DNA of 11,458 nt from Bacteroidales bacterium UBA1064 (lineage in GTDB: Bacteria; Bacteroidota; Bacteroidia; Bacteroidales; Tenuifilaceae). Positions 6,395 to 11,458 of the stretch are shown here, in pieces. The DNA lies in assembly GCA_002316235.1 (NCBI GenBank), contig DCDD01000069.1:1-11458 (forward strand), in the 5' to 3' direction. Every line of letters starts with the position of its first letter. Within the stretch, counting starts at the first letter, position 1. A program made the position numbers and the translations under genes. The notes under the pieces were generated by a model. It was given only the letters and a program-made list of their open reading frames with translations. It was not told the DNA's origin and did no database searches.

Positions 6395-6629
6395 AAGGGG
6401 TGGCTATATATTTCAAAGATTTCTTTTACTTTTACTCCGTAAAACGCAGCTATATGTTTCAGGTTGATAGAATAATACTCAGCAGTAAGCACACAGGATT
6501 TGAAAATTCAACATGCTTTTGTAATGAATGTCTGCCCATTCCGGCAGACTTTTTTTTTTACCCAACAGTTGGCGGTAGCTGCAGCTGCAAAAACCACATC
6601 GCTAAATAACTAAACAGCTAAAACTATCT
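6395..6629 (+). promoter_or_regulatory. carAB leader with possible attenuation control
   Basis: A leader of about 235 nt separates the candidate promoter from carA and contains a strong terminator near its end. Its early part is T-rich (6404-6433). A frame open from GTG 6400 (or ATG 6454) runs through the terminator, encodes Phe-Phe-Phe across the T-run, and stops at 6607-6609, 20 nt before carA. That layout resembles the UTP-sensitive pyrBI leader of enterobacteria, where U-rich pause sites couple a leader ribosome to polymerase. No antiterminator complementary to the terminator's 5' arm was found. No PyrR-binding loop was recognised. After the terminator come CCAAC-A-GTTGG (6562-6572) and the palindrome AGCTGCAGCT (6578-6587). 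GCAGCTA near 6446-6452 can pair with TAGCTGC at 6577-6583, but this does not compete with the terminator. Confidence 0.4.
6530..6559 (+). terminator. Intrinsic terminator upstream of carA
   Basis: GTCTGCC (6530-6536) and GGCAGAC (6543-6549) form a perfect 7-bp stem with a 6-nt loop, followed directly by ten T (6550-6559). It lies 70 nt before the carA ATG with no promoter visible in between. It is probably an attenuator. It could instead end transcription from upstream genes if carA has a promoter I cannot see. Confidence 0.9.
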
Positions 6630-7715
6630 ATGAATAAGCAAAAAGTAAAGCTGGTGCTGGCAGATGGGAGCGAGTATTCCGGCTACTCCTTTGGGTATTT
6701 CTGCAGCACTGCAGGTGAGGCCGTATTCAACACCGCCATGAACGGTTATCCCGAAAGTCTTACCGATCCCTCCTACCGTGGACAAATACTAATTGCCACC
6801 TTCCCGTTGGTTGGAAACTACGGCGTCCCGGAAGGAATAACCGAGGGAAATCTACATAGGTTCTGGGAATCAGATAGAGTTCAAATATCTGGGCTGGTTG
6901 TATCGGTATATAATGAGGATTTCAGCCACTGGAATGCCGCCAAAAGTCTTGGCGATTGGCTTGCTGAATACCGAATTCCTGCAATTGCCGGCATCGACAC
7001 AAGAGCTTTAACCCGTAAAATACGGGAGAAGGGTAGCATGCTGGCTAAAATATTGGCTTTAAACGATGTGGAATGGCACGACCCAAACTCCGAAAACCTG
7101 GTGGCCCAAGTCACGGTAGTTCAAAAAGAAATCTATGGAAATGGGGAGTACAGGGTAGTTCTGGTGGATTGCGGGGTAAAAAACAACATTATCCGATGTT
7201 TAACGCAACGCAACACAACGGTGGTAAGAGTTCCCTACGATTACGATTACACCGATGAAGATTACGATGGCCTGTTCATATCCAACGGACCGGGAAATCC
7301 AAAAATGAACACTGCCACAATTGCGGTTCTGCAAAAGGCAATGAAAAGTAATAGGCCAATTATGGGTATATGCCTGGGGAATCAGCTGTTGGCTTTGGCA
7401 TCCGGCGCTGACACCTATAAACTTCCCTTTGGACACAGAAGCCACAACCAACCTGTAATTCTTAAGGGAACAAACAGGTGCTTCATTACCTCGCAAAATC
7501 ATGGCTTTGCAATTGACTCCTCAACCCTTTCGGACGACTGGGACGTGCTTTTTGAGAATGCCAACGACGGAACTTGTGAGGGCATCAGGCACAAATCTAA
7601 ACCAATATTTGCAGTGCAGTTTCATCCCGAAGCGTCGGGAGGCCCAAACGATACTGAATTCCTATTTGACGAATTTCTTCAGTTGATGGTAAAGCATAAA
7701 CAAATCAACAAGTAA
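6630..7715 (+). CDS. carA: Carbamoyl-phosphate synthase small (glutaminase) chain
   Basis: Hydrolyses glutamine and channels ammonia to CarB for carbamoyl-phosphate synthesis, feeding pyrimidines and arginine. The 361-residue product has the CPSase small-chain N-terminal domain (about residues 1-140; 'FNTAMNGYPESLTDPSY', 'PLVGNYGVP') and a class I glutamine amidotransferase domain (about 170-355). The triad is complete: Cys248 in 'GICLGNQ', and His332 and Glu334 in 'FHPEASGGP'. The normal-length N-terminus ('KLVLADGSEYSG') supports the ATG at 6630. No Shine-Dalgarno sequence precedes it, only an A-rich tract. carB starts 4 nt after the stop, so the two subunits are translated from one message. 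The operon lies behind a strong terminator, which suggests regulated readthrough. Confidence 0.97.
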   Translation: MNKQKVKLVLADGSEYSGYSFGYFCSTAGEAVFNTAMNGYPESLTDPSYRGQILIATFPLVGNYGVPEGITEGNLHRFWESDRVQISGLVVSVYNEDFSHWNAAKSLGDWLAEYRIPAIAGIDTRALTRKIREKGSMLAKILALNDVEWHDPNSENLVAQVTVVQKEIYGNGEYRVVLVDCGVKNNIIRCLTQRNTTVVRVPYDYDYTDEDYDGLFISNGPGNPKMNTATIAVLQKAMKSNRPIMGICLGNQLLALASGADTYKLPFGHRSHNQPVILKGTNRCFITSQNHGFAIDSSTLSDDWDVLFENANDGTCEGIRHKSKPIFAVQFHPEASGGPNDTEFLFDEFLQLMVKHKQINK

Positions 7716-7719
7716 CCGT

Positions 7720-10700
7720 ATGAACAGCAAATATCATAAAGTACTGGTGCTTGGCTCGGGAGCCCTTAAAATCGGCGAAGCCGGAGAGTTTGACTACAGC
7801 GGATCGCAGGCACTAAAAGCCCTGAGGGAGGAGGGGGTTAAAAGCATACTGATAAATCCTAATATTGCCACCGTTCAAACCAGCTGGGGAGTTGCCGATA
7901 GGGTTTACTTTCTACCGGTAACTCCGTACTTTGTAGAGCGGGTGGTTGAAAAGGAGCGCCCTGACGGAATATTTTTATCGTTTGGAGGTCAAACAGCATT
8001 GAACTGTGGAATTGAGCTCTTCAAAACAGGATTTCTTGCTAAGCACAACGTTCAGGTGCTAGGAACACCAGTTGAAACCATCATCAACACAGAAGACAGG
8101 GAGCTGTTTGCCAGACAACTCTCACAAATTAATGTTAGCACGCCCCGCAGCCAATCAGCAAGATGCCTTGATGATGCACTACAGGCCGCCGAAAAAATTG
8201 GTTTTCCGCTTATAGTTCGGTCGGCATTCACATTGGGAGGTCAGGGAAGCGGTTTCTGCTCAAACGCTGAAGAACTCCGGGAGCTTTCCATTAATGCCTT
8301 TTCATACTCCCCTCAGATTCTTGTTGAGGAATCGCTATGGGGATGGAAGGAGGTGGAGTATGAGGTAGTTCGCGACCGCTTCGACAACTGCATCACCGTT
8401 TGCAACATGGAGAACCTCGACCCCCTGGGTATCCATACTGGTGAAAGTATTGTAGTTGCACCCTCGCAAACCCTTACCAACGCTGAATACCACAAGCTAC
8501 GCTCACTTTCCATTAAAATCATAAGACATCTTGGCATTATTGGGGAGTGCAACGTTCAGTTTGCCCTCGATCCGAAAAGTGAGGACTATCGTGTAATTGA
8601 GGTAAACGCCCGTCTGTCGCGCTCGTCAGCACTTGCCTCAAAGGCAACAGGCTACCCACTTGCCTTTATTGCTGCAAAACTCGGGTTGGGCTACGGCCTT
8701 CATCAGCTTAAAAACCCTGTAACAGCCATTACCACTGCCTGTTTTGAACCTGCAATGGATTACATCGTCGTAAAAATTCCCCGATGGGATTTGAATAAGT
8801 TTTCGGGCGTCAGCCACGAAATAGGCTCATCCATGAAAAGTGTAGGAGAGATAATGGCCATTGGCCGCTCCTTTGAGGAGGCCATTCAGAAGGGTCTCAG
8901 GATGGTTGGACAGGGCATGCACGGGCTGGTGGCCAACACAAAGCTCAACTTTCCCAACCTGGAAGAGGCCCTGGTCCACCCTACCGATATGCGAATTTTT
9001 GCCATTGCCGAAGCATTGGAGCTGGGGTGGACGGTTGAAAAAGTTCACGAGCTGACAAATATTGACAGGTGGTTCCTCGGAAGAATGCAGGGAATCATTA
9101 CCCTTGAGAAAAAGCTGATGCAGGTTGCATCAGTTGAAATGCTGGATAGGGAAACCCTGCTTGAGGTGAAGCAGTTTGGCTTTTCCGACTTTCAGCTGGC
9201 CAGGCTGATATACAATCCTGGTCCAGATGATATCGAAACCCGCCAGCAAGTGGTACGATACCACAGGATACAACTTGGTATTGTTCCTGTGGCCAAGCAA
9301 ATAGACACGCTGGCAGCCGAATATCCTTCCGAAACGGATTACCTCTACCTGACCTATCATGGTATTGAAAACGACACATCACCTAACCAAAGCAACCGAA
9401 CCATAGTTGTACTTGGTTCGGGAGCCTACCGGATTGGCAGCTCTGTTGAGTTTGACTGGTGCACGGTAAGTGCAGCCGGCAAAATAAGGAAGCTTGGCTA
9501 CAGAGCAGTAATGATCAACTTCAATCCCGAAACGGTTAGCACCGACTACGACATGTGCGACAAGCTGTACTTTGATGAGCTAACGTTTGAACGGGTTATG
9601 GACATCATTGAGTTAGAAAAACCTATTGGTGTAATGGTCTCCATGGGAGGCCAAATCCCCAATAACCTGGCCATGAGGCTTCATAATGCAGGAGTAAAAG
9701 TATTGGGAACTTCGCCCGAATCCATAGATAGGGCTGAAGATCGGCAAAAGTTCTCCGAAATGCTCGACATGCTGCACATCGACCAGCCCCGATGGAAGCA
9801 GCTATCCACCCTCGAGGAGGTTGAACGTTTTGTTGACGAGGTGGGCTTCCCGGTTCTCATACGTCCATCCTACGTGCTGTCGGGCTCGGCGATGAATGTA
9901 GTTTCCAACGCCGATGAGCTTCGTCACTACCTCGTTCTGGCGGCTAATGTATCCAAAACCCACCCGGTTGTCGTAAGCGAATTCATCGAGGGTGCCAAGG
10001 AAATAGAATTCGATGCCGTGGCCAACAACGGGGAGGTGATGTTCGACGCCATTTCGGAGCATATTGAATTTGCAGGTGTGCACTCCGGTGACGCAACCCT
10101 GGTTTTTCCACCGCAGAAGCTATACTTTGAAACCATCCGTCGAATCCGAAAAATTGCCAGGGCAATAGCTAAGGAGCTGATGATTACAGGCCCATTCAAC
10201 ATGCAGCTGCTTGCACTGAACAACGAGGTCAAGGTGATTGAGTGCAACCTGAGAGCAAGCAGGAGCTTCCCATTTGTCTCAAAAGTTTTGGGCTTCAACT
10301 TTGTTGAGGCTGCAACGGAGTACATGCTGGGTCGGACACCCGGCTACCTACCTCCTTCCATGTTTGAACTTGACCATGTGGGCATAAAAGCGTCGCAGTT
10401 CTCATTTAGCCGTCTTTCAAAGGCCGATCCGGTACTGGGCGTTGAGATGGCCTCAACCGGAGAGGTTGGCTGTTTGGGAACCGATTTTGACGATGCCCTT
10501 CTGAAATCGATGCTTTCGGTGGGCTACCGAGTACCGCAAAAATCCATTCTCGTTTCGTCGGGACCATTACGGTCGAAGCTGGCCTTAGTAGAACCTTTAC
10601 GACTAATTGAGCGTTGCGGCATTACTATCTATGCCACTCGTTGCACTGCCAAATTCCTTGCCGAAAATGACGTAAACACTATTCCGGTGGCATGGCCCGA

Positions 10701-10953
10701 TGAGGACAGCCAGCCTAGCAGTATCGAGCTAATTGGTAGTAAACAGGTTGAGCTGGTGATCAACATACCTAAAAACCTATCACGAGAGGAGCTGAACAAC
10801 GATTACGACATAAGGCGCGCAACGGTTGACTACAACATTCCGCTTATTACCGACGCCCGGTTGGCAGCAGCATTCCTAATGGCCATCTGCAATAAAAACA
10901 TAAACACTCTCGACCTAAGAAGCTGGGATGAATTTTTTGAAACCAAACAATAA
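7720..10953 (+). CDS. carB: Carbamoyl-phosphate synthase large chain
   Basis: Synthetase subunit that makes carbamoyl phosphate from bicarbonate, two ATP and the ammonia delivered by CarA. The 1077 residues match the full-length bacterial enzyme. The first half holds a pre-ATP-grasp segment (residues 1-125, 'GSGALKIGEAGEFDYSGSQA') and an ATP-grasp domain (about 130-400, 'FTLGGQGSGF', 'EVNARLSRSSALASKATGYP') for carboxy phosphate. The oligomerisation region spans about 405-555. The second half starts near residue 560 ('VLGSGAYRIGSSVEFDW') and carries the ATP-grasp for carbamate phosphorylation ('RPSYVLSGSAMNVV', 'ECNLRASRSFPFVSK'). The C-terminal MGS-like allosteric domain (about 940-1077, 'DYDIRRATVDYNIPLITDA') is present, so effector control is possible. 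The gene follows carA by 4 nt, the frame is intact, and no clear terminator follows. Confidence 0.98.
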   Translation: MNSKYHKVLVLGSGALKIGEAGEFDYSGSQALKALREEGVKSILINPNIATVQTSWGVADRVYFLPVTPYFVERVVEKERPDGIFLSFGGQTALNCGIELFKTGFLAKHNVQVLGTPVETIINTEDRELFARQLSQINVSTPRSQSARCLDDALQAAEKIGFPLIVRSAFTLGGQGSGFCSNAEELRELSINAFSYSPQILVEESLWGWKEVEYEVVRDRFDNCITVCNMENLDPLGIHTGESIVVAPSQTLTNAEYHKLRSLSIKIIRHLGIIGECNVQFALDPKSEDYRVIEVNARLSRSSALASKATGYPLAFIAAKLGLGYGLHQLKNPVTAITTACFEPAMDYIVVKIPRWDLNKFSGVSHEIGSSMKSVGEIMAIGRSFEEAIQKGLRMVGQGMHGLVANTKLNFPNLEEALVHPTDMRIFAIAEALELGWTVEKVHELTNIDRWFLGRMQGIITLEKKLMQVASVEMLDRETLLEVKQFGFSDFQLARLIYNPGPDDIETRQQVVRYHRIQLGIVPVAKQIDTLAAEYPSETDYLYLTYHGIENDTSPNQSNRTIVVLGSGAYRIGSSVEFDWCTVSAAGKIRKLGYRAVMINFNPETVSTDYDMCDKLYFDELTFERVMDIIELEKPIGVMVSMGGQIPNNLAMRLHNAGVKVLGTSPESIDRAEDRQKFSEMLDMLHIDQPRWKQLSTLEEVERFVDEVGFPVLIRPSYVLSGSAMNVVSNADELRHYLVLAANVSKTHPVVVSEFIEGAKEIEFDAVANNGEVMFDAISEHIEFAGVHSGDATLVFPPQKLYFETIRRIRKIARAIAKELMITGPFNMQLLALNNEVKVIECNLRASRSFPFVSKVLGFNFVEAATEYMLGRTPGYLPPSMFELDHVGIKASQFSFSRLSKADPVLGVEMASTGEVGCLGTDFDDALLKSMLSVGYRVPQKSILVSSGPLRSKLALVEPLRLIERCGITIYATRCTAKFLAENDVNTIPVAWPDEDSQPSSIELIGSKQVELVINIPKNLSREELNNDYDIRRATVDYNIPLITDARLAAAFLMAICNKNINTLDLRSWDEFFETKQ

Positions 10954-11006
10954 TAAATGCATGTATTTCTGAACGTTAATTATATTTTCCTGCGTTTAAG
11001 CACCGA
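10954..11006. other. Short convergent intergenic gap
   Basis: Fifty-three AT-rich bases separate the convergent carB and minus-strand gene ends. No stable hairpin with a T-run on either strand was seen, so no intrinsic terminator can be named for carB. The gap contains the short palindrome ATGCAT (10957-10962). Confidence 0.5.
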
Positions 11007-11458
11007 CTAGTAGGTTCGGGTCATGCTTTCGGGAACCACTATGATGAAATCGGCAATGCCCAAATTTGCAGCATCCAACTTGTCAACATCGGTCTGCATC
11101 ACAGTAGCCACGGTTACCACCCTTAGGTTGGGGTTGGTCCGGTTGATATACCAGACTATACCTTCCTTGTTATCGGAATGATAGGAACCATTGTAGTGGA
11201 TACTAGTCTTTTTGGCATCACTTACCCTTTCTGTGTACTCTTTGTGTCTTTGCCTTGACTGCTCAACGACCTCACGTAAACTTCCCCCGCCTTGTCGTAG
11301 GAACTCGGCATCTCCAGCCAGTCCTTCAAGAATTTCTCCACGTCTACCGGGGTCGATGTATCTTGAGTCAATATCTCTTTTGGTTTGTTCTCCATATTCT
11401 ACTCCTTCTTTTTTAAGTTCTACCAACAAGTTACGCAATTTATTCTTAAATTCCAAAC
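11007..11458 (-). CDS. Unrecognised protein, C-terminal part, cut by window edge
   Basis: A minus-strand frame ends with TAG at 11009-11007 and stays open to the window edge. Its first readable codon is TTG at 11456-11454, which need not be a start, so the true N-terminus is probably outside. The visible 149 residues fall into two parts. A charged, helix-like N-terminal half (residues 1-85, many Lys/Glu/Arg, 'RYIDPGRRGEILEGLAG', 'EQSRQRHKEYTERV') is followed by a C-terminal half with beta-like stretches ('GIVWYINR', 'LRVVTVATV', 'ADFIIVVPE'). No signal peptide, membrane segment or known motif is visible. The base composition at the edge is more AT-rich, with AGA arginine codons, than in the neighbouring carB. 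It could be the end of a large modular or secreted-toxin-like protein, but nothing here proves that. Product unknown. Confidence 0.6.
   Translation of the reverse strand, partial: LEFKNKLRNLLVELKKEGVEYGEQTKRDIDSRYIDPGRRGEILEGLAGDAEFLRQGGGSLREVVEQSRQRHKEYTERVSDAKKTSIHYNGSYHSDNKEGIVWYINRTNPNLRVVTVATVMQTDVDKLDAANLGIADFIIVVPESMTRTY

Noticed and set aside
6400..6609. 69-codon frame before carA as an ordinary protein gene
   Set aside because: It reads through a strong terminator and shows no domain. At most it is a leader peptide, which is how it is discussed.

Overview
The window looks like a piece of a Bacteroidota (probably Bacteroidales) chromosome. The evidence is internal. Start codons lack Shine-Dalgarno sequences, matches to the Bacteroidota promoter pattern (TTTG, about 20 nt, TAnnTTTG) appear upstream of genes, and CarB begins with a 'GALKIGEAGEFDYSG' N-terminus that I associate with this phylum. 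All complete genes are core metabolism or translation genes. No tRNA, rRNA, CRISPR array or transposase gene was seen.

Layout. Bases 1-174 are non-coding and hold a hairpin-rich, MITE/REP-like element plus a heptamer tandem repeat. pheT (phenylalanyl-tRNA synthetase beta chain, GTG start) fills 175-2634 on the minus strand. It has a well-spaced promoter at 2878-2909, so its leader is about 235 nt long. Diverging from it is the lysC-lysA operon (aspartokinase, then diaminopimelate decarboxylase, 6 nt apart). Upstream of lysC is what reads as a complete transcription attenuator: a 43-codon leader peptide rich in Met and Lys codons, an 11-bp antiterminator pairing, and a perfect intrinsic terminator ending about 20 nt before the lysC start. 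The 884-bp gap after lysA holds a small lipoprotein gene whose frame is broken by two compensating homopolymer indels. It also holds the leader of carAB, where a second strong intrinsic terminator lies between the only good promoter candidate and carA. carA and carB (the two chains of carbamoyl-phosphate synthetase, 4 nt apart) fill 6630-10953. An unrecognised minus-strand gene, cut by the window edge, converges on carB.

How the parts fit. LysC makes aspartyl phosphate at the head of the aspartate-family pathway, and LysA makes lysine from meso-diaminopimelate at its end. CarAB makes carbamoyl phosphate for pyrimidines and arginine. Both biosynthetic operons have a terminator close upstream of the first gene, so both look attenuation-controlled. 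The lysC attenuator is supported by three matching parts (peptide, antiterminator, terminator). For carAB only the terminator and its position are firm. A UTP-sensitive mechanism like that of enterobacterial pyrBI is an inference from the T-rich leader and a reading frame that runs through the terminator.
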